This document shows, piece after piece, positions 43,953 to 55,227 of a DNA stretch of 63,768 bases. Under the pieces are notes generated by a model. It searched no databases, had not been told where the DNA came from, and saw nothing but the letters and a program-made list of their open reading frames with translations. This DNA comes from Sporosarcina sp. (lineage in GTDB: Bacteria > Bacillota > Bacilli > Bacillales_A > Planococcaceae), in assembly GCA_029257435.1 (NCBI GenBank), contig JARIBI010000104.1, positions 1-63,768 on the forward strand, read 5' to 3'. Position numbers and translations under genes: made by a program. The first letter of the stretch is position 1; each line of letters begins with the position of its first letter.

Positions 43953-45620
43953 TTATACTTCCAAAATCACAGGTAGAATCATAGGTCTGCGTTTTGTTTT
44001 ATCATATAGGTAAGAGCTGAGTGAGTCGATGATGTCGCTTTTCAGCACACCGATATCCGCTGGTCCTGTTGACAATTTGCGATGCATTTGACGGGTTAAC
44101 ATATATTGCGCTTCGTTAATCATCGCACCTGATTCACGCATATAAACAAAACCGCGGGATATCAAATCCGGACCTGATACAACACGGTTGCGTTTCTTAT
44201 CAATTGTTGCGACAACAATAACAAGACCGTCTTCGGAAAGATTTTTACGATCACGGAGAACGACATTTCCGATATCCCCAATTCCACTGCCGTCAATATA
44301 GATATCTCCTGAAGGTACTCGTCCAGCAAGACGTGCCGTATCTTCAGTGAGGGCAAGAACATCTCCGTTTGACATGATGAAGATATTATCAGGCTCTACG
44401 TCACATGCAATGGCCAGCTCTTCATGCATCTTTAACATCCGGTATTCACCGTGGATAGGCATGAAGAATTTTGGCTGAATTAGACGGAGCATCAGTTTTT
44501 GTTCTTCTTGTGAACCGTGACCAGATGTATGGATATTGTTGAGTGCGCCGTGAATGACTTCCGCGCCAGCGCGGAACAAAGCGTTGATCGTCTTATTAAC
44601 ACTTAATGTATTACCTGGAATCGGTGAAGACGAGAAGATGACCGTATCACCGGGTTGAATCTGAACCTGACGGTGTGTACCGTTAGCAATTCGAGACAAA
44701 GCAGCCATCGGTTCGCCTTGACTGCCTGTACATAAAATCATCACTTCGTTTGCAGGCAAGCGGTTAATGCTTTGCGCATCTACAAAAAGATCTTTTGGTG
44801 CATCGATGTAGCCAAGTTCCCGGCCGATTGTTATCGCGTTATCCATGCTGCGACCGAAGACAGCAACTTTCCGTCCGTGAATTTGTGCAGCTTCAATTAC
44901 TTGTTGCAAACGGTGGATATTCGACGCAAACGTTGCGAAAATGACACGTCCATCTACTTTTCTAAAGATATCATTCAAGCTATCCCCGACTTTACGTTCC
45001 GACATTGTAAAGTTTGGAACTTCAGCATTTGTACTATCTGAGAGCAGACATAGTACGCCTTCGCTGCCGATCTTCGCCATTTTAGCAAGGTTGGCAGGCT
45101 CTCCTACAGGGGTGAAGTCGAATTTGAAATCACCTGTGTGTACGATATTACCTGAAGGAGTTTTTACAACGACCCCGTACGCATCAGGAATACTGTGCGT
45201 TGTGCGGAAGAATGATACGGATGTTTTTCGGAATTTGAAAACATCTTCTTCACCAAACTCGATGAGCTTCGTTGAACGAACGAGACCATGTTCTTCAAGC
45301 TTGTTGCGTAATAATCCAAGCGCCAATTTACCACCGTAAACAGGCATATTCACTTGTTTCAATAAGTAAGGGATTCCTCCGATATGGTCTTCGTGACCAT
45401 GGGTGATGAAGAGTCCTTTAATTTTATCTGCATTGCGTTTCAAATACGTGTAATCAGGAATGACGTAGTCAATTCCAAGTAAATCGTCTTCTGGGAATTT
45501 AATACCCGCGTCAATCAAGATGATTTCATCTTGAAATTGAACGGCATATGTGTTCTTACCGATTTCACCTAGTCCGCCTAAGGCGAAAACGGCAGTCTCA
45601 TTATTTTTTATAGATTTCAT
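43953..45620 (-). CDS. rnjA: Ribonuclease J1
   Basis: A 555-residue metallo-beta-lactamase RNase with 5'-3' exonuclease and endonuclease activity, central to mRNA decay and rRNA maturation. The zinc motif HGHEDH is at residues 74-79 and the beta-CASP motifs follow ([32 protein letters not shown]). It is cotranscribed with rpoY, three bases upstream, as in B. subtilis (ykzG-rnjA). The RNase J2 paralogue is usually elsewhere; position and length argue for J1. The start has GCAGGTG. Confidence 0.95.
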   Translation of the reverse strand: MKSIKNNETAVFALGGLGEIGKNTYAVQFQDEIILIDAGIKFPEDDLLGIDYVIPDYTYLKRNADKIKGLFITHGHEDHIGGIPYLLKQVNMPVYGGKLALGLLRNKLEEHGLVRSTKLIEFGEEDVFKFRKTSVSFFRTTHSIPDAYGVVVKTPSGNIVHTGDFKFDFTPVGEPANLAKMAKIGSEGVLCLLSDSTNAEVPNFTMSERKVGDSLNDIFRKVDGRVIFATFASNIHRLQQVIEAAQIHGRKVAVFGRSMDNAITIGRELGYIDAPKDLFVDAQSINRLPANEVMILCTGSQGEPMAALSRIANGTHRQVQIQPGDTVIFSSSPIPGNTLSVNKTINALFRAGAEVIHGALNNIHTSGHGSQEEQKLMLRLIQPKFFMPIHGEYRMLKMHEELAIACDVEPDNIFIMSNGDVLALTEDTARLAGRVPSGDIYIDGSGIGDIGNVVLRDRKNLSEDGLVIVVATIDKKRNRVVSGPDLISRGFVYMRESGAMINEAQYMLTRQMHRKLSTGPADIGVLKSDIIDSLSSYLYDKTKRRPMILPVILEV

Positions 45621-45623
45621 GCA

Positions 45624-45833
45624 TTACACCTGCTCAAGCTCGAAGTGTTCAGAAGCTTGCTCGTATTTGAGATGCTCCCCTTCAAGTAGCTGGATGATTT
45701 CGATGTTGTAATTGCGGTCTAGTAACTTTTTGCGTACTTCGCGTTGAGTTTCTGCTTCTACATACATCGTTTGTGTATTTTCGCGGACAGGTACTTGTAC
45801 CTTGGTTTCTTGGTAATAAACTTTAAAGATCAT
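45624..45833 (-). CDS. rpoY: RNA polymerase epsilon subunit (RpoY)
   Basis: A 69-residue protein (DUF1447, YkzG) that binds RNA polymerase in Firmicutes. Conserved stretches are MIFKVYYQETKVQVPVREN, TMYVEAETQREVRKKL and NIEIIQLLEGEHLKYEQ. The ATG follows AAAAAAGGAGAG. It precedes rnjA by three bases. Upstream lies the micro-gene at 45948-46019 and its terminator, so rpoY-rnjA probably starts from a separate promoter near 45840-45900. Confidence 0.93.
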   Translation of the reverse strand: MIFKVYYQETKVQVPVRENTQTMYVEAETQREVRKKLLDRNYNIEIIQLLEGEHLKYEQASEHFELEQV

Positions 45834-45902
45834 GTTGTGCTCTCCTTTTTTAAATCGTTCGATTTTTGGACTGATACTTTTAATAGTACCACGTCATTCT
45901 TG

Positions 45903-45938
45903 GAAAATAAAGAAAAGCCCACCTTATGAAGGGTGGGC
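45903..45938 (-). terminator. Terminator of the 23-residue micro-gene
   Basis: On the minus strand GCCCACC and GGTGGGC form the stem with a CTTCATAA-type loop, followed by TTTTCTTTATTTT. It begins about 10 bases after the micro-gene stop. Confidence 0.85.
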
Positions 45939-45947
45939 GTATCAACG

Positions 45948-46019
45948 TTATGCAATTGACTTCTTCCCGAGGATGCCATTCAGCCGTTTCAACAATTTTC
46001 GTTTCAGGCGCCTATACAT
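45948..46019 (-). CDS. Micro-ORF: 23-residue strongly basic peptide
   Basis: A 23-codon open frame (MYRRLKRKLLKRLNG...IA) with nine Arg/Lys residues and an amphipathic leucine pattern. It has a good site (AAGGAGTGAT about ten bases before the ATG), a sigma-A promoter just upstream and a terminator just downstream, so it is a complete transcription unit of about 130 bases between def and rpoY. I do not recognise a family. It may be an expressed peptide, a leader, or a small RNA with a coding part. Confidence 0.6.
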   Translation of the reverse strand: MYRRLKRKLLKRLNGILGKKSIA

Positions 46020-46043
46020 GGCGATATCACTCCTTGTTAAAGA

Positions 46044-46072
46044 AGTGTAACGTATTTTGAACTTTCTGTCAA
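46044..46072 (-). promoter_or_regulatory. Sigma-A promoter of the micro-gene
   Basis: On the minus strand a perfect TTGACA (46072-46067) and TACACT (46049-46044) have a 17-base spacer. The predicted start, near 46037, gives a leader of about 18 bases. It begins 8 bases after the def stop codon. Confidence 0.65.
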
Positions 46073-46079
46073 GTAGGAA

Positions 46080-46637
46080 TTACTCTCTCTCGTAAGGGGA
46101 TGAATCTGGAATCTCTTTATATGGATCATTCGGATCGATGTGATCGTAAAACATAATTCCATTCAAGTGATCCAGTTCATGTTGAAACGCAATAGCAGGC
46201 AGCCCTTTCAACCGTTTTTTGAATTCGTTGCCATCAGCATCAAACGCTTTAATTGTAATTCGGGCATATCTTGGTACGAAACCTTCTACTTCACGATCGA
46301 CAGACAGACAGCCTTCACCTGTGGATAAATAGGTTTTTTCCACGGAATGGCTGACAATTCTAGGATTTATGACAACTAAACTCAAATCTTTGTCATTTTC
46401 CTGTTCGATGTGCAAAGCAAATATTCGTTTCGGCTGATTCACTTGCGGAGCTGCTAATCCAATCCCAGCCCGCAATTCATATTTTTCAGCAATGTCATCA
46501 TTTTGACTGTTGATGACATAATCTAGTAAATCAGTTGCAAGCTGTTTGTCTTCCGCAGTTAAAGGGAACGTTACTTCTTCAGAGCGTTCCCGCAGGGTCG
46601 GATGACCTTCGCGTATAATATCGTTCATTAAAATCAT
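46080..46637 (-). CDS. def: Peptide deformylase
   Basis: A 185-residue metalloenzyme that removes the formyl group from new N-terminal methionines. All three motifs are present: GIGLAAPQ (58-65), EGCLSVD (108-114, metal ligand Cys110) and QHELDH (152-157, metal ligands His153 and His157, catalytic Glu154). The insertion with NSQNDDIAEKYELR is typical of the longer type-2 Gram-positive enzyme (YkrB/Def). The ATG at 46637 has AAAGGAGA upstream. It is divergent from ykyA, as in B. subtilis. Confidence 0.95.
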   Translation of the reverse strand: MILMNDIIREGHPTLRERSEEVTFPLTAEDKQLATDLLDYVINSQNDDIAEKYELRAGIGLAAPQVNQPKRIFALHIEQENDKDLSLVVINPRIVSHSVEKTYLSTGEGCLSVDREVEGFVPRYARITIKAFDADGNEFKKRLKGLPAIAFQHELDHLNGIMFYDHIDPNDPYKEIPDSSPYERE

Positions 46638-46741
46638 GATTGGTGTCTCCTTTTCGTTTTAGTGCTGCTTCTTAGTATAATGGAAGTACGAAACGGGTGA
46701 AAGGATTTTAACTGACTTTGAAAATTGACAGGAGGGATACA

Positions 46742-47380
46742 ATGCAAAAGGTATTGTTAGTCATCCCCATGTGTTTACTTCTTCTAATAGGAGGATGCAC
46801 GGAAGAAAAAGATGCCATGCAAAAAGAATTAGGAAGCATTTTAACAAACGTTCATGAGAATGAAAACAAAGTGATGGAATATGAAAACCAACTGGCAAGT
46901 TTAGAGAAAAAAGAGCAAATCCTGTTTGAGAAAATTGTCGCATTCAATATTGAAGATCGTGAGCTTATTGAGAGCGGAGTAAACAGACTTACAGCTTCGC
47001 TGGAAGAAAGAAGAGAGTTACTATCGGAAGAGGAAGCCGTAATTGGCGAGGCTGAGGAAACAGCTAAACGTCTTGATGGTCTTCCGTCGGCTAGCAGTGA
47101 TGAAGGAACACGGTCAGTTGCGAAATTGAAAACAGCTTTATCAAGAAGATACGAGCTTCACTATGAAGTGATTGGAATGTACAAAGAACTTATGGAAAGT
47201 CAGAATGCTGTATATGAATTGTTGATTGAGGAAAATGTAAAGCGGCTAGAATTGGAAGAGGCGACAGCAGCGGTCAACGAGCAACGAGCTAAACTTGAAG
47301 ATCTTATCCAGGTATTCAACCAATCCACATTAGAAGTGAACAGCGCGTTAAAGGAAACTCAACAAGCAGAACCTGAGTGA
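46742..47380 (+). CDS. ykyA: Putative cell-wall-binding lipoprotein YkyA
   Basis: A 212-residue lipoprotein with lipobox LLIGGC (Cys19) and an otherwise almost fully helical, Glu/Lys/Leu-rich body predicted to form coiled coils (about 25-205). Family and position (between def and pdhA) match B. subtilis YkyA. The ATG at 46742 follows AGGAGGG; the frame starts eight codons earlier without a site. Its role is not established. Confidence 0.88.
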   Translation: MQKVLLVIPMCLLLLIGGCTEEKDAMQKELGSILTNVHENENKVMEYENQLASLEKKEQILFEKIVAFNIEDRELIESGVNRLTASLEERRELLSEEEAVIGEAEETAKRLDGLPSASSDEGTRSVAKLKTALSRRYELHYEVIGMYKELMESQNAVYELLIEENVKRLELEEATAAVNEQRAKLEDLIQVFNQSTLEVNSALKETQQAEPE

Positions 47381-47405
47381 AAAGCTCTTAATATATTCTA
47401 TTATA

Positions 47406-48710
<1,305 letters not shown>

Positions 48711-48713
48711 CCG

Positions 48714-49691
48714 ATGGCACAATTGACGATGATCCAAGCAATTACCGACGCAATGCGCACGGAATTGAAAAATGATGAAAATGTGCTCGTTTTCGGTGAG
48801 GACGTCGGTAAAAACGGCGGAGTCTTCCGGGCGACTGAAGGTCTTCAAAAGGAATTCGGTGAAGAGCGAGTGTTTGATACTCCACTTGCAGAATCTGGTA
48901 TTGGTGGTCTTGCCATCGGTCTTGCATTGACTGGCTACCGTCCTGTAATGGAACTGCAATTTTTCGGCTTCTTATTCGAAGTAATGGACTCAGTAAGCGG
49001 TCAAGCTGCACGTATGTCTTTCCGCAGCGCGGGTAAATTAAATGCACCCATTACAATTCGTTCGCCATTTGGCGGGGGAGTGGCTACACCTGAAATGCAC
49101 GCGGACAGCCTTGAAGGACTTGTTGCTGCTCAGCCTGGTTTAAAAGTAGTTATTCCATCAACGCCTTATGACGCAAAAGGTCTTCTAATCTCTGCAATCA
49201 AAGACGAGAACCCTGTCATCTTCTTAGAGCATATGAAACTGTATCGCTCGTTCCGCCAAGAAGTGCCTGAAGAAGAATACACAATTCCTTTGGGGAAAGC
49301 AGACGTAAAGCGTGAAGGAACTGATTTGTCGATCATCACTTACGGAGCAATGGTACAAGAAAGTCTAAAAGCAGCGGAAGCTCTTGAAAAAGATGGTCAT
49401 TCCGTTGAAGTTATCGACTTGCGTACAATTCAGCCATTAGACGTTGAGACAATTATTGCATCTGTTGAAAAGACAAATCGTGCAATCGTTGTACAAGAGG
49501 CTCAGCGCCAAGCTGGAATTGCTGCAAATGTCGTTTCTGAAATCATGGAACGCGCAGTCTTAAGTCTTGAGGCACCAGTACTTCGCGTAACTGCACCGGA
49601 CACAATTTATCCGTTTGCCCAAGGGGAAAACACATGGCTTCCTAAAGCTGATGACATTGTAGCAACAGCGAAAAAAGTACTTGAATTTTAA
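48714..49691 (+). CDS. pdhB: Pyruvate dehydrogenase E1 beta subunit
   Basis: A 325-residue E1 beta subunit that completes the alpha2beta2 pyruvate decarboxylase with PdhA. Conserved stretches include [19 protein letters not shown] (with the ThDP-activating Glu), [11 protein letters not shown] and the C-terminal transketolase-like domain [13 protein letters not shown]. The start is an ATG four bases after the pdhA stop, with AAAAGGAG inside the pdhA end. Confidence 0.96.
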   Translation: MAQLTMIQAITDAMRTELKNDENVLVFGEDVGKNGGVFRATEGLQKEFGEERVFDTPLAESGIGGLAIGLALTGYRPVMELQFFGFLFEVMDSVSGQAARMSFRSAGKLNAPITIRSPFGGGVATPEMHADSLEGLVAAQPGLKVVIPSTPYDAKGLLISAIKDENPVIFLEHMKLYRSFRQEVPEEEYTIPLGKADVKREGTDLSIITYGAMVQESLKAAEALEKDGHSVEVIDLRTIQPLDVETIIASVEKTNRAIVVQEAQRQAGIAANVVSEIMERAVLSLEAPVLRVTAPDTIYPFAQGENTWLPKADDIVATAKKVLEF

Positions 49692-49727
49692 TAGCCAGTC
49701 AAATGGACTGAGGAGAGGGTGGATCAC

Positions 49728-51125
49728 GTGGCATATCATTTCCGTTTACCAGATATCGGAGAAGGAATTCATGAAGGCGAAATCGTAAAGTGGTTTGTTG
49801 CTGAAGGCGACACGATTAACGAAGACGATACGCTTCTTGAAGTACAAAACGACAAATCTGTCGTGGAAATCCCTTCACCCGTGTCAGGAAAAATAGAAGA
49901 AATACTTGTTAAAGAAGGTACTGTAGCAGTTGTAGGAGATAAATTGATTCGAATTGATTCTCCGGACCACGAAGACGAGGCAGAAGAGGAAGAGGCTCCT
50001 GCAGAAGAAAAACAGGAAGCTCCATCGAAAGCCGAATCCCAGGTACAAGCTACTGCTGAAAAAGGACAGTCTATAGATAAAAAAGAAGCACCGAAAGAAG
50101 AAACAGGTCCAGCAACTGATGCAACACCGGATACAGAGAAGAAAGCAGCGAGTCAAGATGTTGATCCTAACCGACGCGTCATTGCAATGCCTTCTGTCCG
50201 TAAATTTGCTCGTGAAGAGGGCGTTGACATTCGTCAAGTCGCGGGTTCAGGTAAAAATGGCCGTGTTTTGAAAGAAGACATTGAGTCCTTTAAGTCAGGC
50301 GGTAGCAAAACAGCTCAAAACGAAACGAACGAAGCGAATGTTTCAGATGGAGCTCAGGAAGAACAGCAGGCAGAATCAGCACAAACAGAGCAGCCTAAAG
50401 CGATTGAAATTCCTGAAGGCGACTTCCCTGAAACACGCGAAAAACTTTCTAATATCCGTAAAGTGATTGCGAAAGCTATGGTGAACTCTAAACATACTGC
50501 GCCTCACGTAACACTTCTTGACGAAGTGGATGTAACTGAACTAGTTGCACACCGTAAGAAGTTCAAAGGAATCGCAGCTGAACAAGAGATTAAATTGACG
50601 TATTTGCCATATGTCGTAAAGGCTCTCGTTTCGACTTTACGCAAATTCCCAGAGTTGAACACATCACTTGACGATGCGACTGAAGAGCTTATTCAGAAGC
50701 ATTATTACAATATTGGAATTGCAGCTGATACGGATCGCGGACTGCTAGTACCTGTTATTAAACATGCAGATCGTAAATCGATGTTTGCCATTTCAAAAGA
50801 AATCTCTGATCTCGGCGGAAAAGCTCGAGACGGTAAACTGGCTGCTTCAGAAATGAAGGGCGCGTCATGCTCGATTACTAACATTGGTTCTGCAGGCGGT
50901 CAGTGGTTTACTCCGATTATTAATCATCCGGAAGTTGCCATTCTTGGTATTGGCCGTATTTCAGAAAAACCAGTAGTAAAAAATGGTGAAATCGTTGCCG
51001 CACCTATGTTAGCATTATCATTAGTGTTTGATCATCGAGTCATTGATGGAGCAACGGGGCAACAAGCGTTGAATCACCTCAAGCACTTGCTAGGAAATCC
51101 AGAACTTTTATTAATGGAGGCGTAA
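49728..51125 (+). CDS. pdhC: Dihydrolipoamide acetyltransferase (E2)
   Basis: A 465-residue core of the pyruvate dehydrogenase complex. There is one lipoyl domain (1-78, lipoyl Lys43 in [14 protein letters not shown]), a long Glu/Ala/Pro/Lys linker (80-145), the E1/E3-binding domain (about 150-190, [19 protein letters not shown]), a second Gln/Glu-rich linker, and the acetyltransferase domain (about 235-465) with catalytic His436 in [11 protein letters not shown] chose the GTG at 49728, which gives the canonical [13 protein letters not shown]; another GTG nine bases earlier sits within the GAGAGG site. Confidence 0.95.
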   Translation: MAYHFRLPDIGEGIHEGEIVKWFVAEGDTINEDDTLLEVQNDKSVVEIPSPVSGKIEEILVKEGTVAVVGDKLIRIDSPDHEDEAEEEEAPAEEKQEAPSKAESQVQATAEKGQSIDKKEAPKEETGPATDATPDTEKKAASQDVDPNRRVIAMPSVRKFAREEGVDIRQVAGSGKNGRVLKEDIESFKSGGSKTAQNETNEANVSDGAQEEQQAESAQTEQPKAIEIPEGDFPETREKLSNIRKVIAKAMVNSKHTAPHVTLLDEVDVTELVAHRKKFKGIAAEQEIKLTYLPYVVKALVSTLRKFPELNTSLDDATEELIQKHYYNIGIAADTDRGLLVPVIKHADRKSMFAISKEISDLGGKARDGKLAASEMKGASCSITNIGSAGGQWFTPIINHPEVAILGIGRISEKPVVKNGEIVAAPMLALSLVFDHRVIDGATGQQALNHLKHLLGNPELLLMEA

Positions 51126-51128
51126 ACG

Positions 51129-52541
51129 ATGGTAGTAGGAGACTTTCCAATTGAAACAGATACACTCGTAGTCGGTTCAGGTCCCGGAGGATATGTAGCA
51201 GCAATCCGTGCTGCACAGCTCGGACAAAAGGTAACGATTGTTGAAAAGAACACAATCGGCGGTGTTTGTCTGAACGTAGGCTGTATCCCTTCAAAAGCAC
51301 TCATTTCCGTCGGACATCGTTTTGTAAGTGCTCAAAACGCTGACGATATGGGGATTACGGCATCAGACGTAAAACTTGATTTCTCTAAAGCTATGGCATT
51401 TAAAGAAGGCGTTGTGAAGAAGCTTACAGGCGGCGTTGAAGGGCTCCTTAAAGGGAACAAAGTTGAAATCGTTAAAGGCGAAGCATACTTTGTTGATGCT
51501 AACACTGCGCGCGTGATGAATGACACATCTGCACAAACGTATAAATTTAAGAATGTGATTCTAGCAACTGGCGCACGTCCTGTTGAGATTCCTAACTTCA
51601 AATTCTCTAAACGCGTAATCAATTCTACAGGTGCTCTTGAATTAAAAGAGCTTCCTAAGAAATTGGTAGTTATCGGTGGAGGATATATCGGTACTGAGCT
51701 TGGTTCTGCCTATGCAAACTTAGGATCTGAAGTAACGATTATTGAAGGTGCGGATGATATTCTTACAGGATTCGAGAAGCAAATGACACAGCTTGTGAAA
51801 AAAGGATTAAAGAAAAAAGGCGTTGAGGTCGTTGTGAAAGCAACAGCTAAAGGTGCCGAAGAAACAGATTCTGGCGTGAAAGTTACGTACGAAGTAAAAG
51901 GTGAAGAAAAAACCGTTGAAGCTGACTACGTACTTGTAACTGTTGGACGCCGTCCGAATACAGATGAGATGGGACTTGAAGAACTCGGCTTGAAATTTGA
52001 AGATCGCGGAATTCTAAGTGTCGACAAGCAATGCCGCACGAGCATCTCGAATATTTACGCAATCGGCGATATCGTTCCTGGTTTACAGCTTGCACATAAA
52101 GCGTCTTACGAAGGTAAGATTGCTGCTGAAGCAATTGCTGGTGAAAAATCGGAAGTGGATTACTTGGCAATTCCTGCAGTGTGCTTCACAGATCCAGAAC
52201 TTGCAACTGTCGGCCTGAACGAAAAGCAGGCAAAAGATGAAGGGTATGAAGTAGCAGTAGGCAAATTCCCATTCGGTGCGAATGGACGTGCGCTTGCACT
52301 TAACGCTCCAGATGGTTTCGTTAAGCTGGTAGCACGTAAAGAAGACGGCTTGTTACTGGGTGCTCAAATTGCAGGGGAGAATGCATCTGATATGATCGCT
52401 GAAATGGCAATTGCTATTGAAGGCGGAATGACGTTGGAAGACGTTTCAATGACAATTCATGCACACCCTACATTGGGAGAAATTTCAATGGAAGCAGCTG
52501 AAGTTGCACTTGGTAAACCGATTCACATTCTTTCTAAATAA
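51129..52541 (+). CDS. pdhD: Dihydrolipoamide dehydrogenase (E3)
   Basis: A 470-residue flavoprotein that reoxidises the lipoyl group and reduces NAD+. The FAD motif GSGPGG is at 16-21, the redox disulfide is Cys47/Cys52 (GGVCLNVGC), the NAD motif [11 protein letters not shown] is near 182-192, and the active-site base is His446 in HAHPTLGE. It follows pdhC by three bases with ATGGAGGCG as ribosome-binding site. It closes the operon. Confidence 0.96.
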   Translation: MVVGDFPIETDTLVVGSGPGGYVAAIRAAQLGQKVTIVEKNTIGGVCLNVGCIPSKALISVGHRFVSAQNADDMGITASDVKLDFSKAMAFKEGVVKKLTGGVEGLLKGNKVEIVKGEAYFVDANTARVMNDTSAQTYKFKNVILATGARPVEIPNFKFSKRVINSTGALELKELPKKLVVIGGGYIGTELGSAYANLGSEVTIIEGADDILTGFEKQMTQLVKKGLKKKGVEVVVKATAKGAEETDSGVKVTYEVKGEEKTVEADYVLVTVGRRPNTDEMGLEELGLKFEDRGILSVDKQCRTSISNIYAIGDIVPGLQLAHKASYEGKIAAEAIAGEKSEVDYLAIPAVCFTDPELATVGLNEKQAKDEGYEVAVGKFPFGANGRALALNAPDGFVKLVARKEDGLLLGAQIAGENASDMIAEMAIAIEGGMTLEDVSMTIHAHPTLGEISMEAAEVALGKPIHILSK

Positions 52542-52554
52542 TACATGGAGAATC

Positions 52555-52586
52555 CTATCCAGCATCTGTTGGATAGGTTTTTTCCT
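52555..52586 (+). terminator. Terminator of the pdh operon
   Basis: CCTATCCA and TGGATAGG form an 8-base stem with a GCATCTGT loop, followed by TTTTTT. It lies 13 bases after pdhD. Confidence 0.92.
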
Positions 52587-52622
52587 ATGTGCATAAACTA
52601 AATCGGACAGGAGGAGATACAA

Positions 52623-52892
52623 ATGGAGTATAGTTATCCACTGCGTGCAGACTGGTCAACAGATGAAATCTTGACTGTAACCGGTTTTTTCACTTGTATT
52701 GAAAAAGCGTTTGAGCAAGGAGTTGGAAGAGATGAACTGCTAAGTGCGTATAATGCGTTTAAGAAGGTTGTTCCTTCAATGGCGGAGGAGAAAACGTTAT
52801 TTAAGGAATTTAAAGATGCGAGCAATTATGAGTGCTACAAATTAGTGAAGCGTGCGAAAGAGGGCGCTAGCGGAGAACTCATTAAAGGATAA
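52623..52892 (+). CDS. yktA: YktA-like protein (UPF0223)
   Basis: An 89-residue cytoplasmic, mostly helical protein of the UPF0223 family, matching B. subtilis YktA (YSYPLRADWSTDEILTVTGFF; LLSAYNAFKKVVPSMAEEK). The start follows AGGAGGAGATAC. It is a short single gene between the pdh operon and convergent yktB. Function unknown. Confidence 0.9.
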   Translation: MEYSYPLRADWSTDEILTVTGFFTCIEKAFEQGVGRDELLSAYNAFKKVVPSMAEEKTLFKEFKDASNYECYKLVKRAKEGASGELIKG

Positions 52893-52936
52893 GCTGATAG
52901 GCATTAATTGTTTATGAAAATATCGGCAATCTTTCA

Positions 52937-52989
52937 AAAAAACGATTCTAGAGTTCACCTAATGGGTGAGCTGCTGGAATCGTTTTTTA
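52937..52989. terminator. Bidirectional terminator, yktA / yktB
   Basis: AAAACGATTC pairs with GAATCGTTTT, with an inner stem TCACC/GGGTGA, and T runs on both strands. Confidence 0.85.
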
Positions 52990-52999
52990 TTGACTAATT

Positions 53000-53623
53000 T
53001 TATCCGATTACTCGATCGTAGACAGGTAAGAGTTGTTCGAACGTTTTTTCGGCGTATGATATAAATTCTTTATCCGACATCCTTGCTGCTTGTTTGCGAT
53101 CCAGATGACGTCCGACGAGAAATTCAGCTTTCTTTATATCGTGCAGCCGATCAAGAAGAACGGCTAAACCATTTTTACCTGTCTCTGAAATCAGAGTCGC
53201 ACCAGGTTTCATATGGTCCCCTGAAACAATATAATCTTCAGGCAAAGATGTGAGCACGGACAGGTCATTCATCAAACGTTCTGAAATTCCTTTCTTATCG
53301 GGGTTTTCGTAAATAATAGCAAGAACGATGAATAAATGTGATCCCCATAGACCAATCTGAAAGTGTGGAAGTGCTTTGTAACCTCTTTTAGCCGGAGCGA
53401 ATGCAACCCAGCTGTCAGATGGGGGATTAACCGTCCGCCTTGCATGCTTTGCAACATGCGGGAAGAACTCTCCCTTTCCATGGGCGGACAGCAAGGGTGT
53501 GAAAAGGTTACCCAATTTCGTGAATTTAGGTTGAATTCGCTCCTGCAATGAGGACATTCGCGCATCCAATCCATCTACTTCAAAAACAGAAAAATCATCT
53601 TCTGTCCAAAATGTTTTTGTCAA
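53000..53623 (-). CDS. yktB: YktB-like protein (UPF0637)
   Basis: A 207-residue cytoplasmic protein of the UPF0637 family (FSVFEVDGLDARM, FPHVAKHARRTVNPPSDSWVAF, PHFQIGLWGSHLFI). The start is the TTG at 53623, seven bases after AGAGGAG; the frame runs to an upstream ATG at 53641 which precedes that site. The order yktA-yktB-ykzI-suhB equals the B. subtilis order. Function unknown. Confidence 0.88.
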   Translation of the reverse strand: MTKTFWTEDDFSVFEVDGLDARMSSLQERIQPKFTKLGNLFTPLLSAHGKGEFFPHVAKHARRTVNPPSDSWVAFAPAKRGYKALPHFQIGLWGSHLFIVLAIIYENPDKKGISERLMNDLSVLTSLPEDYIVSGDHMKPGATLISETGKNGLAVLLDRLHDIKKAEFLVGRHLDRKQAARMSDKEFISYAEKTFEQLLPVYDRVIG

Positions 53624-53777
53624 TTTTGTGACTCCTCTCATTTACCTACGTTTATTAGGAAGAACTTTGGGGAATAATTGAAGACAAGAGGACGGAACAT
53701 CTAGTTGTCCGACTGATTCCCGCATATCTTATGGTAACAGGAAATTGCACATACTTTCAAAAAAAGGGGTGTTTTCG

Positions 53778-53972
53778 ATGAAACAAGTCGTCCATGTTAT
53801 TCGTAAAGCTGATGTAGAGAAAGAATTTCTAAAAGTATTGAACCTGGAGCTGGACTATGAATTAGCAACCCTTCATGATGCATTAAATGAAGAGGACTCC
53901 AAGCAGATTGCGAAGAGCAAAAAGAGGTTAACTGAAATTCATAGTGAATTGGAGAAGTTGAATGGTTTTTAA
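53778..53972 (+). CDS. ykzI: Small helical protein (YkzI-like)
   Basis: A 64-residue charged, helical protein (VVHVIRKADVEKEFLKVLN...SKKRLTEIHSELEKLNGF). The ATG at 53778 follows AAAAGGGG. I assign ykzI mainly from its position between yktB and suhB; the sequence itself is not distinctive. No catalytic motif or membrane segment is visible. Confidence 0.7.
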   Translation: MKQVVHVIRKADVEKEFLKVLNLELDYELATLHDALNEEDSKQIAKSKKRLTEIHSELEKLNGF

Positions 53973-54109
53973 CGTAATCACTATACGCAACTGTTAGGAA
54001 AGGCTGTTGGTCATTGTTCTCTTCAGGGAGATCATGCACAGGAGCCTTTTTTGTTTTGGCTCCTTATAGCTATGCTATACTTGGTGGAGATGAACTGGAG
54101 GGATTTAAG

Positions 54110-54904
54110 ATGAATTGGGGAGCACTTGACCGTTACGCGAAATCATTAATTAAAGAAGCAGGTCATCACATAAAACATTCATTTTTTACCGAAATTGAAA
54201 TTAGCTCGAAGTCATCCGCGAACGATTTGGTCACGAATATCGACCAGGAGATTGAACAATTTTTCATTAGTCGAATCAGACGTGATTTTCCGGATCATCG
54301 GATTATGGGGGAAGAAGGATTTGGGGATGACATTCAATCACTGGAAGGGATCATTTGGTTTTTAGATCCTATTGACGGAACGATGAATTTTATCCATCAA
54401 AAGCGGAACTTCGCAATTTCATTAGGGATCTATATAGACGGTATAGGAATGCTTGGTTATGTGTACGATGTCATGGCTGACGATTTATATTCCGCGATGA
54501 AGGATGAAGGCGCTTATCTTAATGATATTCAACTTCCAAAGTTGAAAAGCACGACAATTGAAGAAGCAATTATTGGAGTAAATGCAAGCTGGGTTGCTCC
54601 CAATCGATATGTAGATAACGAACCGATGATTGACCTCGTTAACAGATGCAGAGGGACACGCTCATATGGCTCAGCAGCTATCGAATTGACACATGTAGCA
54701 GCAGGAAGGGTCGATGTGTATATGTCGATGAGGCTATCCCCGTGGGACGTTGCTGGCGGTATGATCATTGCTTCCGAAGTTGGAGCCGTTTCTTCTACAA
54801 TGAAAGGTGAGCGGCCGGGACTGCTTGAGCAAGAGACGTTTATTGTTGCGAATGCGAGTATCCATTCACAGCTCCTTGTGGATTTCATCGCATTAAAAAA
54901 GTGA
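54110..54904 (+). CDS. suhB: Inositol-1-monophosphatase family protein (SuhB/YktC)
   Basis: A 264-residue Mg2+-dependent sugar-phosphate phosphatase. The metal ligands are Glu68/Glu69 in GEEG (67-70), Asp86 and Asp89 in WFLDPIDGTMNF, and the later Asp in WDVAGG (about 208-213). In B. subtilis the homologue is YktC (myo-inositol-1-phosphatase). The ATG at 54110 has CTGGAGGGA upstream; the frame is open much further with no site. Single gene. Confidence 0.92.
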   Translation: MNWGALDRYAKSLIKEAGHHIKHSFFTEIEISSKSSANDLVTNIDQEIEQFFISRIRRDFPDHRIMGEEGFGDDIQSLEGIIWFLDPIDGTMNFIHQKRNFAISLGIYIDGIGMLGYVYDVMADDLYSAMKDEGAYLNDIQLPKLKSTTIEEAIIGVNASWVAPNRYVDNEPMIDLVNRCRGTRSYGSAAIELTHVAAGRVDVYMSMRLSPWDVAGGMIIASEVGAVSSTMKGERPGLLEQETFIVANASIHSQLLVDFIALKK

Positions 54905-54935
54905 AGCATCATTAGGAAGCCTAACGATCTTCACT
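54892..54935 (-). terminator. Terminator between suhB and ylaF
   Basis: GTGAAG-C-ATC-A-TTAGG pairs with CCTAA-C-GAT-C-TTCAC. On the minus strand it is followed by TTTTTT (within suhB's end), so it best serves ylaF; the plus-strand T run is broken. Confidence 0.7.
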
Positions 54936-54941
54936 CATTTA

Positions 54942-55127
54942 TTAAAGAAGTCCTTGCTCGCGTAACTTCTTTTTTGTTTTAAAGCCATTCCCCATAATCA
55001 AGATAAGAGAAACAATTGCTGCAATCGCCAATAAAAAACTTTTTACGCCGACAGCAATTCCAATCATAAACATTGATAGAACAGCACCCAGAGCGTATAA
55101 AATGAACACCCATTTGACATTTTTCAA
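54942..55127 (-). CDS. ylaF: YlaF-like membrane protein (DUF5325)
   Basis: A 61-residue protein with two transmembrane helices (about 5-26 and 28-47) and a basic C-terminus (FKTKKKLREQGLL), matching YlaF in size and place beside typA. The start is a TTG with AGGAGG nine bases upstream. Function unknown. Confidence 0.82.
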   Translation of the reverse strand: MKNVKWVFILYALGAVLSMFMIGIAVGVKSFLLAIAAIVSLILIMGNGFKTKKKLREQGLL

Positions 55128-55176
55128 AAAAATACGCCTCCTGATAAAGTAAATCGTTTTTTCTCGAAGTATCTTG

Positions 55177-55185
55177 TGCTATAAT
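55177..55185 (+). promoter_or_regulatory. Extended -10 promoter of typA
   Basis: TGCTATAAT is a perfect extended -10 element 43 bases before the typA ATG. No good -35 is visible, which is common for extended -10 promoters. Confidence 0.55.
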
Positions 55186-55227
55186 AACACAGTTAATCAA
55201 CTGAATAAAGACAGATGGAGTGAAAAG

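Noticed and set aside
53998..54052. Long-arm hairpin between ykzI and suhB as terminator
   Set aside because: AAAGGCT and AGCCTTT could pair before a T run, but the loop is about 35 bases with little structure, so the call is too weak to list.
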